Shown: positions 35,501-48,512 of the stretch, one piece after another
Position numbering within the stretch: the first letter of the stretch is position 1
How the letters are laid out: every line of letters starts with the position of its first letter
Assembly: GCF_051020985.1 (NCBI RefSeq)
Contig: NC_135010.1
Coordinates: forward strand, 742,001-806,000
DNA length: 64,000 nucleotides
From: Nomia melanderi
Taxonomy: Eukaryota > Arthropoda > Insecta > Hymenoptera > Halictidae
Direction of reading: 5' to 3'
Translations under genes and position numbers: made by a program
Notes under the pieces: model-generated
Seen by the model: only the letters and a program-made list of their open reading frames with translations
Database searches by the model: none
What the model was told of the DNA's origin: nothing

Positions 35501-38500
35501 TTTCAAATGACGAATACGAGTTACATATGTATCAAAATTTCATTGCTGATTTTAACGATGTTTAACCTCTTGGAAAGATAGAATTATAGAATTTTGTTCC
35601 CAAAATCAGAGTTGTGCATAATTCAGTAACATGGCATAAAACAAAATATCGTGCATTTGTTATATACCAATAAAATGAAAGGAACTTTTAGGATAATGTA
35701 ATAATTACTTGATTTTTCCTGAATAACGATTTGTACAACAAATAGATCAAATTGACTTTTTGTGAACTTTATTTAAGTAAAATTGCCAATTTAAACCACC
35801 TGTTTTCATATCGTTGTATATGGCAGATTTTTTTAATTTCTTTTTCATGCGATTACTGTGATGCTTATTGTAGCAAGAATTGCTTCATTTTTAATAATTC
35901 CCACTGCAGCTGTATATTTATTCGAATATGTAAATATTCATTACCGCAAATAGTATTTACCTTCGATAAATGTGAACTGAATCGTATACATACAATTTAA
36001 ATTTTATTTAAAATCATTACTGTAAATCTGGATTGAAGTCCTCTTTTAATAACTACATATAATAAATGTGTATCAAATGTAAAAAAAATGATAAATTCAT
36101 TATGGAAAAAGGAAAGTGTGATTAGAAAACCAATTTTTGAGGAATGATAAGAAACAACTTTTTACGTGGAGTTCTTGCACATATTATTGCCACAGGAGAT
36201 CGCAGGAGAAATAGACCAAACTTCTTACACATTACAAAAATGGTTGCAACTAAAAAATAAAGTCAAATATGTCTGGGACCCATTTTATTTATCCTGCGTG
36301 TGAAATCTGGTCTCTAAAATTAACTAAAATATAATAGACTCAGTATATTTTCAATCATTTAATAGGTTATATGCTTGTAATTTAAATATAAAATAAACTT
36401 ATATTAATTCCTACAATGTAATGTATATATTTCCTGTGGCATTTTATTGTAGTTTCCATTGTAGAGTTAAACAAATTTTAATAAAGTGGTAAACTGAATA
36501 TGGTACAGTACACAATTAAAAAATGCATATATATTAAATAATTTATTTGACAAAACATATTTATTTGAACCGTCTATTTTGAAAGCGGTGTAAATCTGTT
36601 TCTTTAAAAATTCAGAAATTGAAAATCAATTTGCAGTTCAAACATTAAAATATATCTACCTTTTAATCAATTGAAATGTAATTTTTAAATAAAATTACAT
36701 GATTATAAAGTAGAAAAAAATAATAGTTTAATCAATTACCAAAGAAACTGCTCTGTCAGGATTTTTCAATTCATAAAAATAGACTTACATCACTGTCAAA
36801 ATAAGCGGCATATTTGACAAACATGATACGAGTATTATAGTTTGAAATAGACTTTTTGTTCACGGTGCGGTTGTCTGCCACATGATCCGCCGTTTGAGGA
36901 TTAACACTTAGGCTGCAATATAACCTACAACTGTCGTTCATAAGTTTGGAGCATCCTTCAAACTTTAAGATAAGTTTCATACTAAAGTGGTTTCATCACA
37001 TGCTTAAGATTTTCACCATAAATAGTACGTTAGGAATTTTTCTTTGATATGCTATACTTTTAGTATATGGATGTATATTGAAGTTTTAAGCGTGCTTATG
37101 TATACCTATGTAGTTTTACTCTGACGTTAAGTATTTACATTACTAGTAATATATTAGTTTCCAACCCAACGAACGTTTCATGTGTACTACGGTAGCAATT
37201 TTTGTTAAGGAATTTGCATATTTCTGAGCGTTGCAAAATCGAAATTTTGAAAATTTCTAAAAGAGATTGCATGTCCTTTGTTTTACTGTACAAGAAAGTA
37301 ATTAATTTAATTATTTCAATTATTATTATATCAAAACTTGAACGTATGATACACATTGTGCATTCCTTTAAAATGAAGTGATTAGAAGGTATTTGTAAAT
37401 AAAATGTTTGTTAAAATTTATTTGGTGGTCAAGTTAATGAAACTGCAAAAAATTGAAATTAATACTACAACCAAGATAAGAAAATATAAATTTGCAATAA
37501 TATTTATATTACGCCTATTATGTATTAATAAAGTATTTTTGGAACGAAATAAATTATAATTTTTATTTCGTATATTTGTTTATTTTTACACACTATGTAC
37601 TTTGCAGTTAATTAGTAGGTGCTATTACCAATGTTTACTTAACATATTATGCTTCAATCACTGCCAGTAACACCGCTCATATAGAAAAACAATCCCATCG
37701 ACCTTAAATTCCTGAAAGAGCAATAGCACGTTGAGTGTAATCAAGTATATACCTGATCGCGAATTGAACCACAATATGCGTGTAATTGAAGAACAATGTA
37801 TTGATTAAGTACAGCAATTGAGCCAGGTTACATATCGAGTTTGGTCATTGGACTGGTTGAAGATAAAAAAATTGACATAGAAAAAATGTTCCCAATACAG
37901 GATAATTTATTTTCCTAGAATATTATTCTTTCAATAAGTGCAGGAATGCATTTGAAAATGTAAACGTACCGTTTCAATAAACGCGATTGTTGCATTTTTA
38001 TACGCAGATCCGTACATAAATTGTTCCTCATGCATATTGTGCGTACAGTAGCAGTGCGATAAAGAATTTTAAAAAATGGATACGAGAAGTTAAATGAGAA
38101 ATATTTCATTCATTTTGAAACGTTGGTATGCCTTATCGGAAAAAAACTTTTTCACAGTGGTAAAACGTTCAGGCGTTTCTATAAATAAAATGTGTTCTAT
38201 GTTGAACAAATTGAAATATCTCGTTACGTATACATTTTTCGAATACCTTACTGTAATAATGCCTTTCACACGGAATATTCAGAAAAATCAATGCACGAAT
38301 CTTTCGTTGTTGATTTTCCTTCTAATAGAGCTGTAATAACACGTCACTATCGAAGATATTAACGATAGATGATTGCAATTATTTAATCGGATTTTATTTC
38401 ATAATTTTGAATCTTTGTTGGATTTAATCAGATTACAGATCTTCTTGTTATTTGTAGTGTCCTTGAGACAGAGGTTCAGATTGTATTTATTGCAGAGGAT

Positions 38501-38804
38501 GTTGTACCTAATACAATAAAATCATCTCTAATGATTACATCCTTCGCATAGGGGTGCTGAATTTTATTATTGTCAGATGTAGATGAGAAATTCTTGTATG
38601 AATAATTTGGGTTTGAATTATGGCGACTTGCTTTCTTCTGAAAAATAACGCAACTGTTTTACATTTTTTTAAAAAAGATTTACAACTGTGTTGAATATAA
38701 CTGAGAGCGAAGTCAGGTTCCACGGTTTTCCATTGCTTCATTAGCCAACTTCTGATTTCTTAATTAAGTCATCCACGGTAGAATTGTTATTTGTCTTTAA
38801 TCAG
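35501..38804. other. AT-rich stretch with one weak exon-like block
   Basis: Mostly empty. At 36771-36980 a 69-codon minus-strand frame of protein-like composition (for example NPQTADHVADNRTVN) ends at a good donor sequence (GTAAGTC). An acceptor-like ATATTGCAG lies within it, but the pyrimidine tract is poor. I cannot name a product. It may be a decayed element or an exon. Confidence 0.3.
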
Positions 38805-39038
38805 TTAATTGCGTTTGACGAGTATACAAGTAATTTTAAAGCTTGAAATGATATTAATTTTTTCAACGATGAATTATTTATTTTCTCACATAAACGCGTA
38901 ATTCTTCTTTAGTTTGGTTTGGTTTTTCATTAAAATATACACCAGGTGCATTCGTCCTGCGTTTGACGAGTACACACTTCATTTTTTGATTTTATCGCGC
39001 ATAAAACGAGAAATTTTTCAAACTAAATTGCACAGTTA
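38805..39038. mobile_element. TTAA repeat family S, complete copy 2
   Basis: Bounded by TTAA at both ends (38805-38808, 39035-39038), 234 bases. It has the TTGCGTTTGACGAGTATAC terminal motif at 38809 and its internal repeat CTGCGTTTGACGAGTACAC at 38958, as in copy 1 at 26519. Overall alignment is collinear. Confidence 0.7.
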
Positions 39039-41453
39039 ACAGGTTAACGTAAGTGTAAAAAATATTTGTACCTATTTCTTCAATTTTTATTTCAAAATTT
39101 AGAGGATTGTTTATACATCTTAAACACGGATATCAGGCAATGAAGACATATGTCTATATTTAATATTTTTGGTATATTATTCCTAAGCTAAGTGTCATCA
39201 AATTGAGAAATTATTAGTTATGTAATATTCCTACAAGAGTTTTATCAGAAATGCTGCTGCATAATTAACACACAAATAGTTTCTAAATTTTAAAAATTGT
39301 TTTTTCTTCAAAATAAACTTTTCAAAGATTGAACTTGATGAAAATAGATATTTCGCGGATTTATTTTTACTAACAAACGAAATAAATTGAAACTAAGAAA
39401 AATTTGGTAGATAGTCCAATTAGAAGATACACAGGCAAGGTACTTGTGAGTTGTATTCATTATACGTAGAAATTGTAGACATCACTCAGAATTAGCTATT
39501 TGCATTCCAAAGCACAAGTGTTCGATAAATGTTTGTATTTGATATTTTAAAGAACGAAGCTTTACGTACAATAACCTTTTGGTATATTTCTGTTTTTTTT
39601 GTATGTATAATTAGCTTTTGTCCAGTTGCATCCCTCATCCTGCCCCATCCAGTCTTTAAGTGGGCAACTTGTTCGTTCAAGGAACAGATTTTGCTCCACC
39701 CCGGCAAATAGTCCGCACGGGAGCATAAGCTTAAATCTCCCGGAGCCATAATTCCATAGCAGGGAAGTGCTCAGATATAGAGCATGTTTCTGAGACTACT
39801 GATGTATATAACACTTCCATCTGCCAATTGTTCTTGCCGTTTCCGTTGGCTATATTTCACAACAAGCAACAATGTTCTTTGTATTCTCCTAAAAACAGAT
39901 TGATCATCTCTGCTAACGTATCGTTCAAGATTACTTTGCTATTATCCGTGCGAAAAAGTATCTGATTAAATCAGTGAACTGTTTATCGCAATAACCGGTC
40001 ATTCACTAAACGTACAAAAGACAAATACAATGATAACGTCTGTTATATATAAATAAAATGTTGACATAGAAATAATTACGTTTGCTTCTTTTCGTAGTAC
40101 AAAATATTTTATTTAAAGATCAGACAAAATTTAGAGACAATACTGTCAAGTTCTGTCTTTAGTATAAAATACTTAATTGTTTAAAGTAGAAATATTTTAA
40201 TGCTTTGTTCTATCCTTTAATAACTTTTTGTAATTTTTGCATACAAATAAATATGACATGTATGTGTGCGTCATAGATTTTATAAAATGACAAAAACATT
40301 TCTTGTTTTACTAAAATTTAGTTCCATTATGGTCAAATTCTTTATCTTATTTTTTAAATGTAAAACTCTATTTTCTCTTTTTAATACTTCTATAAATAAT
40401 TTTTCTAAAGATTACTTTTTGTCAGGTTAATACGCTTTAAGTAAATACATTTTTCTTATTTCAATGAACATTATGTAGCATGTCTCATAGATTTCCAAAC
40501 AGATATTTCTAGTATGTCCTGTATAAGCTATAAATAATAGTAAAATATCATATTAGAAAACTTTCATGAATGTTTTCTTAAAAAATAATATCACAAATAT
40601 AAAAGATGATGGAAGTACTGAAATAAAGTCAGTATTTTAGTATCTTATGGACTGGCTTTATCGACATGAGAACGATTTTGTACTTTTATCTAATTTTCTC
40701 ACGTGCAATCGTAATTTTACCAATTAATTCATATTCTATGATAATAATTCGAATAATTCTGTATTATAATAAGAAAAAAATATCATTGTTTTTTACGTTT
40801 CGTATTCCTCTTGTAACATTTTAAGAAAACTTTCATTGACTTTTGGTTATACGGTACAGGAGTCTTATTTTTAATTCTAATATAGATTTGAAAGTAATAG
40901 AAATGCGTTATGTTTTTTTCCTGATTTTTTGAAAGTAATTAAACATCGAATAGAGGAATATGTGATAATTATACGAATTGAACAATTTTTGGTTTACAAT
41001 AAAGTTTGTTGTCGCATTGTCAAATAATACGTTTTTTATCAAGTTGTGTATTGACACACTAAATATTATCTTTAAAATTTCTTAAATAACATATTCTTTA
41101 TCAATGTTCTAATTTATCAATATTACACATATTTTAATATACGACCACTTAAAATGTTTAAGATTATTTTTAATGTTCATGGTTTACGAAAACAAGCTGT
41201 TAGAAAATATAATAAACTTAACAATTTTGAATCTTTTGAAAATTTTTTTCCATTGAAAAATCTGTATTCTTATCTCCTCAAGTAGGTGACCCTAAATATT
41301 TAATCGATAGTTTACCTCTGTATCAGTATAATACATTTATGAAAGCATATGCCAGATATATCAACTCAATATTTCTTATTTATATAGTTACTAGTTATTT
41401 ATTTCCGTTCAAATTGATAAATCATTGTGGAAGGATTCTAAAGTTTACTCGTT
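39039..41453. other. AT-rich stretch with GC-richer patch at 39.6-39.9 kb
   Basis: No gene is assigned. The patch at 39620-39860 carries an 85-codon minus-strand frame and, on the plus strand, a TGTATATAA box at about 39803. Neither is supported by recognisable protein homology, so I leave it unassigned. Confidence 0.4.
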
Positions 41454-41507
41454 TCAACGAACTGTACTATTAGCTTAAAGTCAACGAACTATACTATTAG
41501 CTTAAAG
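41454..41507. repeat. 27-bp tandem duplication
   Basis: TCAACGAACTGTACTATTAG plus CTTAAAG is followed directly by the same 27 bases with one change (G to A). Two units only. Confidence 0.9.
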
Positions 41508-41599
41508 TCGACTTAAATTTCGTTGTCAGAAGGATAAGTAAAATTATTGCTAGAGCAGTTATTAATTACAATTAGTCGAGTAATTGTAGTAAACTATCG

Positions 41600-42115
41600 C
41601 CTTCGGTAGAGTTTTCTGATGGCCGGATACCTGGAAATGGAAATGGTGATCAGAGGAGAGCGAAAAAAGCATTTAGCACGATAAACTTCGTAATAACCAG
41701 TATGCCGACCAGCCAATCGAGCGTCGCGGCGCGTCGTTAACGGAACTCGTTAACGACAGGGTATCGAATATTGACGCGGGTATTAAGCGCATGGGGAAAC
41801 AATTAGAAATTAAACACTTTTGCCTTGACTGGCTAGTGGCAAGGTTAATTGGCCTGTTTCCTCGTCATGCGTGACGGGCGCAATTAATTACTTTCACACG
41901 TTTCCCGTTGCCGGCCTTCGTCGCCGTCTGTTAATTATATGCTCGTCGTATTATGCGAACACGTAATCGGGTTTGCAATTGGTCGAGATACAAACGTATC
42001 GGAATACGCGATTGCTTCGGGAAGGAAATTTCACCGCAAAACGTTTTGCAATTTACGCGTTAGGAATTATTGTCTACACAGGAACACGATCGTCTTCTTC
42101 TGCAGTAGGGTAGGG
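41600..42115. promoter_or_regulatory. Candidate conserved regulatory element
   Basis: About 500 bases of raised GC and CpG lie between AT-rich flanks. A perfect inverted repeat GTCGTTAACG (41733-41742) and CGTTAACGAC (41748-41757) is separated by five bases. Words such as CAATTAATTA and TTAATTATATGC contain homeodomain-type cores. The only ORFs are short (61 codons) and lack meaning. Dense palindromes without coding potential suggest an enhancer-like element or an untranslated exon. Function is inferred, not shown. Confidence 0.4.
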
Positions 42116-44656
42116 TGGGGATGAAAGTACCGTTTCTTTACTTTTCGTAAACCGTAATTACCATGCTTCACTTTTACACTGTTTCTTTTATTGATATTAT
42201 TATTTATTAAGTTATAGTATAAAATATTTGTCAACTCGAAATAGACTTTTTGCCCAGTACACAAGTAGTGTTTACTACTTTACATCTGGATTTTCATGTA
42301 ATATAAAATTAAATACGAAATTATTTTATAATTTACAGATATTTATTAAATAAATCCTTTTTCATATATACGACTTATTCTCTACCACTTATTCTCTAAT
42401 TACTTTATATAATTTCAGTTTGTTTGCTATTACCCATTCTTCAACGTATTTCATTATATTTAACTGTTTAATGCCACAATTAGTTTATATTTTATACTGC
42501 AGCATTCTATTAAATAAATTTTAAATGAAAGGGTGATACATCTTTTTGTGGGGTAATAAGTTCCAATAAGGGACTTTCTACTCTCACGGTATAAATAATA
42601 TATACTTTAATAGCTTTTTCGATGTATACATTAAACAAAATTATTACCCAGAAAATAATCAAAGCGTGTACTGCTAAAGAAACATATAATTTTAATAGGC
42701 TTAATTTTTTGTTAAGTAATAATGTGTGAGGAATAAGAAAAAACACGTATGTTTTTACTCCTGGACACAAATAAGTACAAAATCGTTGTACAAATAGTAA
42801 AAATGCTTGAAATTGAATGGCAATACTTCCAATGTTTTTTAATAACTGCTGTTAACTGAATTGTGTAATGCAACGCTCAGTCAACTGATAAAAAAATAAT
42901 GATTTTCAATTAGCGATTTCTTGCCTGCTGGACTTTTAGCCCCGCTCTATCCTATCTTGTTGCTGTTCGTTGATGCGATCCGCAGTAATTAGTGATACGA
43001 CATTGTTATAGTATAACAAATAAAATAAAGATATTACTATTATACATTGAAATAACCTTAACTTTTATTATAACGTTATTTTTATTGAAGAATATCAGAG
43101 GGCAAAATAACAAGAACGAATTTATAATACGACAATACTATTTGAGAAAATATTGTGTTTATTATCAGCAGTTGAGATTTCATCAGATAAAAATATTGCA
43201 GGGAGAACACCTACAGTGATACGATGCGTTGGTTAGAATGGTTGCCGAGTCGATCTGTTGTTTTGAGATTTCAAATACGTCAAGCGTACGGTAATACGAG
43301 AATCGAACATGTGGCAACAACTTATCCCGAAAATATTTTTCAATCGTTTTAAACTTTAATCATATCTAATGCAATATACAGTAACACATAAAGACTACGT
43401 ATTGACACGTTATCAATCATCATCATACTTCCATTACAATAAAATTATGTAATATAATTTCGAATTAACAATTGGAGTTTCAAGAGTTTAATCTATAAAA
43501 ATAGTTTAAAATAGTTTTTTATCTCAGGTTTCCTCAGCACCTACTATTATTGACAATAAAAATAATATAATAGAAACGATTGTTTTAAATCATTCATGAC
43601 GAATGATATTTTACAGTGCAACAGAACTTCCCATATTTTTTAATCCTTCTAACTTGATACCATGTCACTAGACACATTATGTGTGGTTAGATTTTAGTCT
43701 TTATATCAACCTACGGTGTACATTTTGTACAAAAATTGTATTTCTAACGTCTGACACAATCATTTTCTTTCTTTTTTTAAATACGTTGACATAAAAGAAA
43801 TTTTATTTTGTTGTATCCGCCGCGTGTGAAGACGAACAGTGTATAGCCGTTGGGTCGGAAGGGGTAAAGATTATTATTATCGATACAGTAAAACTTGTTA
43901 AGATACGTAATGTTTGGATAATCGATTTCTTGCTGATATAAAAGTGATTATATTATCTTCATCTCCACAGAAAAATTGTTTCAGATATTAGACAAACGGA
44001 GGCTTCCAACAAATATTTAGCAACTAGCACTGTCTATAGTGGTTGTATACTGTGGCAAGTATATAAACTTGGTATCAATGCAAAACACGTATCATGCGTA
44101 TAACAACAAGCGACGATCAATAGTTTACTAATGCATTTTCTTCCATGACATATATTTGTTATACGTTAGAAATAAAACCTGCGGCGTGTATAACAGAAAA
44201 CATAATACCCACATTGTGCACTTAGATTATAGGTTATTCGATATTTATATGATTATATTCTATGAAAAGGTACTCAAAACGTTTATCAGGCGTTTAATAA
44301 ATTTAATATTCAATAAATTAAATTGTTTCATGGCTGAGAATACTATGATAAGGTTTCTTATGAAGTACTTTAAATATTATTTTTAAACAATTAAATGAAA
44401 TGAGTAGTACTAGTTGCCTTTGCCAAAAGATTATCATAATGCAAAATTCATCATATTTTGTAAAGAAAATCCTGTACATTGTCTCAACAAAAATATATTC
44501 TTGCATAATATTTATCGCACTAAAGGTTAAACAACTTAGATAACATTTATATGATATTACAGAACAAAGTATTAAAACAGAGACTTAACACATTACATAT
44601 CACATCATTTGTATATGATTTACCCTAATGCTTTCCGTAAGACTATGTCAACCATA
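42116..44656. other. AT-rich gene-free stretch
   Basis: No repeats, exons or transposase motifs were recognised. At its right end, TACAAGGTGTCCCAAAAAGG (about 44657) resembles the ends of insect DNA transposons, but no inverse partner was seen. Confidence 0.5.
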
Positions 44657-44779
44657 TACAAGGTGTCCCAAAAAGGATGGTACAACAACACGAGAGGTAA
44701 TTTTACAGTACAGCTCTCACGCCTTGGCTGAACTACTACAAGTTAACAGTGCATAGGGACAAGGGGAGGAAACCCTAGT

Positions 44780-45435
44780 TTGCTTCCGAGTACCTGCTGT
44801 TAGGCTCATCTCAGAAGGCCCCCATGGGCGTGGGATTTATATGAGACCCAATCACCTGAGGCCGAAGCCTTACCAGCTTAGGCTCCAAGGGATGACGAGT
44901 CTCATAGAGGTATAGTGCAGCTTCGACGAATTGGCAAACTACCCACAAGCTGAGAAGTTAGAGAGACAGGAGGACTGTTCCATTCACGATTTTCGGGTCA
45001 CCTCAGTCTTCGACGCATCGTTCTCTATCGTTGCATCCCCCTACGTCAGACTTGGTCTCGCTTCTATCCTTTGTTCCCGCCGCGCGGCCAATAATAATCA
45101 TGCGTCGAAGACTGAGGCAGCGCGAACGCCGTAAGTCAGAGTCCCGCTGCCCCCTGACTTTTCCGCTCGTGGATAGTCTGCCAATTCGTCGAAGCTGCAC
45201 TATAGATTGTCGGTAGTGTCGATCTCCTTTCCAAAGTTCTACAAACTCTCCAGGTTAGTATCGGGGCTGGTGGGACGCTATTCACGCGGTGGGATCCTCA
45301 AAAAATCCCTAGCCCAGCATGTGGATTTTCAACCATTGCCACTACGAAGTCAACGTCAAATAACCGGGACGGCTGAAGCTATTGGACATCCGGACCCCGT
45401 AGTATCAATTATTGCAGGTCTATTGGTGGGACGTT
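44780..45435 (+). mobile_element. Retroposon-like repeat, copy 2, split by a MITE
   Basis: It aligns with copy 1 (30018-30400) through GAGTACCTGCTGTTAGGCTC, GAAGGCCCCCATG, TATGAGACCCAATCACC, CCGAAGCCTTACCAG, GGTAGTGTCGATCTCC and CCCTAGCCCAGCATGTGG. Alignment is broken only at 44911-45204, where a foldback element is inserted. Homology fades beyond about 45435. Direct target duplications were not recognised for this copy. Confidence 0.6.
44911..45204. mobile_element. 294-bp foldback MITE inside retroposon-like copy 2
   Basis: The outer ends are TATAGTGCAGCTTCGACGAA and its reverse complement. The first 46 bases of the arms differ at only about six positions. Pairing continues imperfectly to an inner block CCTCAGTCTTCGACGCAT (45001-45018), whose exact inverse is at 45100-45117. 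The arms thus span about 105 bases each with an 81-base centre (45019-45099). Copy 1 at 30 kb reads continuously across the site (GGAAATAGACTGTTGG against GAGGTATAGATTGTCGG), so TATA (or TA) was the duplicated target. Short ORFs in it mirror each other and are artefacts. Confidence 0.8.
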
Positions 45436-45624
45436 TTCGATTTCTTACATAAAAATAAGCAATATCTTCCATATCTAGGTATCTCGTAGATACCAGGACT
45501 TAGTTAACCCAACTTGGGTACCTTGGGATCGCCAATTCTCATACCGCAATTGCCATGCAGCCCATGAAAATAGGGCCAAGGGCAATCAGCCACACACTCC
45601 ACCTCAGTCCTTCCAGGAAACATA

Positions 45625-46125
45625 GTAGCCGAGCCTCGTGTCATCGGGACTCGGTAAACATAAAACGCCACCGCGCCGAAACGAAATTCGACGCCAATGC
45701 TTGTGCCGTCAAGTGCTAGGAGCCTGGCACTCGTGACGTCACAGAAGTAGGAACGATCGCTCTGTAGGTAGGCCTATCCCTCCTTTGCGGTTCCGAGAAA
45801 TCCCCCATTTAGGTTCTCGACGTTACATTTTGCAAAATAGTAGGATCACCGTATTTACGAGATATTTACAAGATTTAAAATATGTTCGAGTTTTCTGAAA
45901 TTGTAAGAAGTAAAGAAACTGAGAGTACGCCAATGAGTCATGATTTATCGATCGATTCTGCCTATCTCACTCTCTTTTCTCGCTCTTCGTCGTGCAACCC
46001 GATTAGTGTGTGTGTGATCGCCTCAGCGAATCGTATACCAGAACCGAAAATCTGTGTGAGGCAAGGCGTGCGCCGTCAAATCTGACCACTCAGACGCGTA
46101 TTTCAAATTAGTGCCAACTCTCGTG
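45625..46125 (+). repeat. Direct repeat module A
   Basis: The start GTAGCCGAGCCTCGTGTC, then CTCGGTAAACATAAAACG, then CCGTCAAGTGCTAGGAGCCT, and the later part with GATTAGTGTGTG and CGCCTCAGCGAATCGTATA, match module B in order. About 220 bases (roughly 45745-45965) are present here but not in B, so either A gained an insertion or B suffered a deletion. Confidence 0.6.
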
Positions 46126-46137
46126 CAACGAACGGTG

Positions 46138-46390
46138 GTAGCCGAGCCTCATGTCCCCGAGGTTCGGTAAACATAGAAAGCTGCCACCGCGCAGAAACGA
46201 AATCCGATGCCAATGTTTGTACCGTCAATTGTTAGGAAGCTGGCACTCGTGATGTCATAAGACATCACTTCACGCTCTTTGTTGTATGATCCGATTGGTG
46301 TGCGTAAGCGCCTCAACGAATCATATAATTAGGACCGAATCTGATTACTCAGACAAGAGTGCCAGCTTCCCAGCACTTGATGGTACATCT
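46138..46390 (+). repeat. Direct repeat module B with internal foldback
   Basis: This module repeats A: GTAGCCGAGCCTCATGTC, GTTCGGTAAACATAGAAAG, GATTGGTGTGCG and CGCCTCAACGAATCATATA. It also contains an inverted repeat: GTACCGTCAATTGTTAGGAA (from 46219) faces TTCCCAGCACTTGATGGTAC (ending 46386), giving a 168-base foldback around GAAGCTGGCACT. The right arm of the foldback is only faintly visible in module A. Confidence 0.6.
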
Positions 46391-46568
46391 CACTTCATCG
46401 CAATCAGTTTGCCTGCATTTTTTGTCATACGACTCGACCAATAATAAGAACATGTCGAAATTGGGGCGTCACAGTTGCCATAACTACCAAGCCGAGCGCC
46501 ACGAGTGGACGTCCCCCCTTGTCCCTGTGCACTTCTAGCTTGTCAGAGTTCTGCCAAGACGTGAGTGC

Positions 46569-47414
46569 TATATTGTACGTTCAAAACTGAGTAAAAAATG
46601 TGCAATAAATTTTTGTCACATATTGCTTCGTTTTCTGAAAGAATCGAAGTGTAGTAAAATGACACACGATTTCGCTTACATGGTTGTTAATAGCGTTATG
46701 AATAATATTAACTCATAACACACTTTAGCAACTTTAATAGTAAATTTTAGTGATCTATTACATTTTCTAGCTAAATTGGAATTGTCGCCTCCGTTGTCAC
46801 ATGTAACAGATACATTTTCAACTTTGATTTTCTCAAAAAGGAAGGAACGGACAGCAGAAATTTCTTGTACATTTTCAATCCATTTTGCACGTAGAATCAT
46901 TTTTTGCCTTGTCTCACCTGTCCTGAGATACTGTTATTACTTTTACATAATTACATAATTATTGATATATTTTTTCTACAATTTAAACATGCGTGAGACT
47001 AAAAAAGGATTTTACAAAGAATTTGTACTTTTATGTTAAATTCTATTTTAAAATAACTTATTTTAAAAACAATTTTTTCTTTAGACAAGTAAATACTTTT
47101 ATAAAATTCTGTTGACATGCAATATGTTGATTACGTAATTTGTAAAATATACCGTTTGCGTATAAAATGCGTGAAATCCATTTTTTGCAGTGATTCATTT
47201 TCCTTTCTTTTTCGAATATATTGTTTTTAATACAATTGAAATTACCATCAATATTTCTTTAAACAGTATCTTTTATGTAACTTTACCTCTTTTTGTAAAA
47301 TGTTTTACACAGTTCTTATAGATGCGCATGTAATTATTACGTATCCCTTGGTTGTAATTATTATTTAAATATTTATGATGATACCGAATATTCGAGCTCT
47401 TATAACATTCACAG
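46569..47414. other. AT-rich spacer
   Basis: No gene or repeat was recognised. Two overlapping open frames on opposite strands around 46.7-46.95 kb have no recognisable product. Confidence 0.45.
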
Positions 47415-47639
47415 TTAAACGCTAGAATTATCACACCCGTCATACTAGCGAGTCTCGATTTTCTAATTTTGCAATTATTGATATCTTGAAAGTGTTAAAT
47501 ATTTGGAATGATTTTAAAAATAAATAGTTTCACTTCAATATAATGAATATGCAAAGGAGACGGAAAAAATCTGTTGTTACAATTTTTGTAAGAATTACAT
47601 ATTAATCATATTAAATGCTGGCTAGTTCCAGTGTTTTAA
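47415..47639. mobile_element. TTAA MITE, family P1
   Basis: TTAAACGCTAGAATTATCAC at the left (TTAA 47415-47418) faces GCTAGTTCCAGTGTTTTAA at the right (TTAA 47636-47639). The length of 225 bases agrees with the family. Ends are more diverged than in the 57 and 62 kb copies. Confidence 0.6.
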
Positions 47640-48512
47640 AAGGAAGAAAAAAGGAGACTCCGCAGTCTATTGTACAATATTATAAATCTCTTTCCCATTT
47701 CTCCTCAGTCACGTGTAGTAACTCCTGATTCTATAAAATACCAAACACACATTTTCAGTTCTTATACACTTTGAAATGTCAGTGTATATAGGAAGATGAG
47801 AGAAATTTTGTGACATGATATACCGTTTGTAACTGTTAAATAATAGAGTATTAGATGGAATTACAATTTCACGGATGTGAACTTGATTTGTAAGCCATGA
47901 AGGTGCAAACGTATTCTGATATATGCATTATTCTTGCAAGGATGAAATTCAAACATAGAATACAGTTCGCAATTAGTGCCTTATTATGAATTGATATCCG
48001 ACCGGGCTGCGAAACATTTATCTCCTTTCCCCGTTCTCCTGGTATTCGTCGACGAGCACTGGATACTAACATATTCGTTCTATACAGTTGTTAACGTTTC
48101 CCTTTCCTACATCTGGCTTCGTTTAGCTTAAGTAATTTTTTTCACTGGATTCGATGCGGTTGCACACATCGTACACGGTAAAATGTGACGTTTTAATTCC
48201 ATACGCTTAGTTATTTTTAACATTACGCTATGCATATTATATTTGCCGAAGTATTTGCCGCCAGTCTAAAGTAATCTGACAGTGCGCGGGAAAGCGCAAC
48301 AACGGATCTCTCGAATTCGTTTAACCACGTGCTGTTTCCCGCTGATAGTTGAATTTTTCTTTTATCATTTATTTTAGTTATTAACGAGCAGAATGAAAAG
48401 AAAATAAACCAAGAGACAACTTCAAGTGAATTGTGAAATTTATAATTTCGGATCCGTTTGATGTTTTTAGCTTTGCTAAGGAAAATCGAGGAAAACGCGA
48501 CGTGTGACACTA
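47640..48512. other. AT-rich stretch with GC-richer patches
   Basis: Patches near 47990-48080 and 48250-48350 have higher GC but only short, unrecognised frames. No splice pair convinced me. Confidence 0.4.

Larger units (their letters stand above)
44713..46568. mobile_element. Composite element with 57-bp terminal inverted repeats
   Basis: The left end (44713-44769) and right end (46512-46568) are inverse copies with about nine mismatches in 57 bases, sharing TCACGyCTTGGC and GTGCAyAGGGACAAGGGG. The 1856 bases between are GC-rich and packed with other repeats: the retroposon-like copy 2 with its own nested foldback, then two direct copies of another module. No target duplication was obvious and no transposase is present. 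It may be a non-autonomous DNA transposon that later collected insertions. Confidence 0.6.

Noticed and set aside
36774..36790. 17-base match CATAAAAATAGACTTAC shared with 28367 onward
   Set aside because: About one such match is expected by chance in 64 kb of this base composition, and flanks do not align.
44931..45216. Three overlapping open frames of 61-67 codons on both strands
   Set aside because: They lie inside the foldback element and mirror each other across its palindrome.
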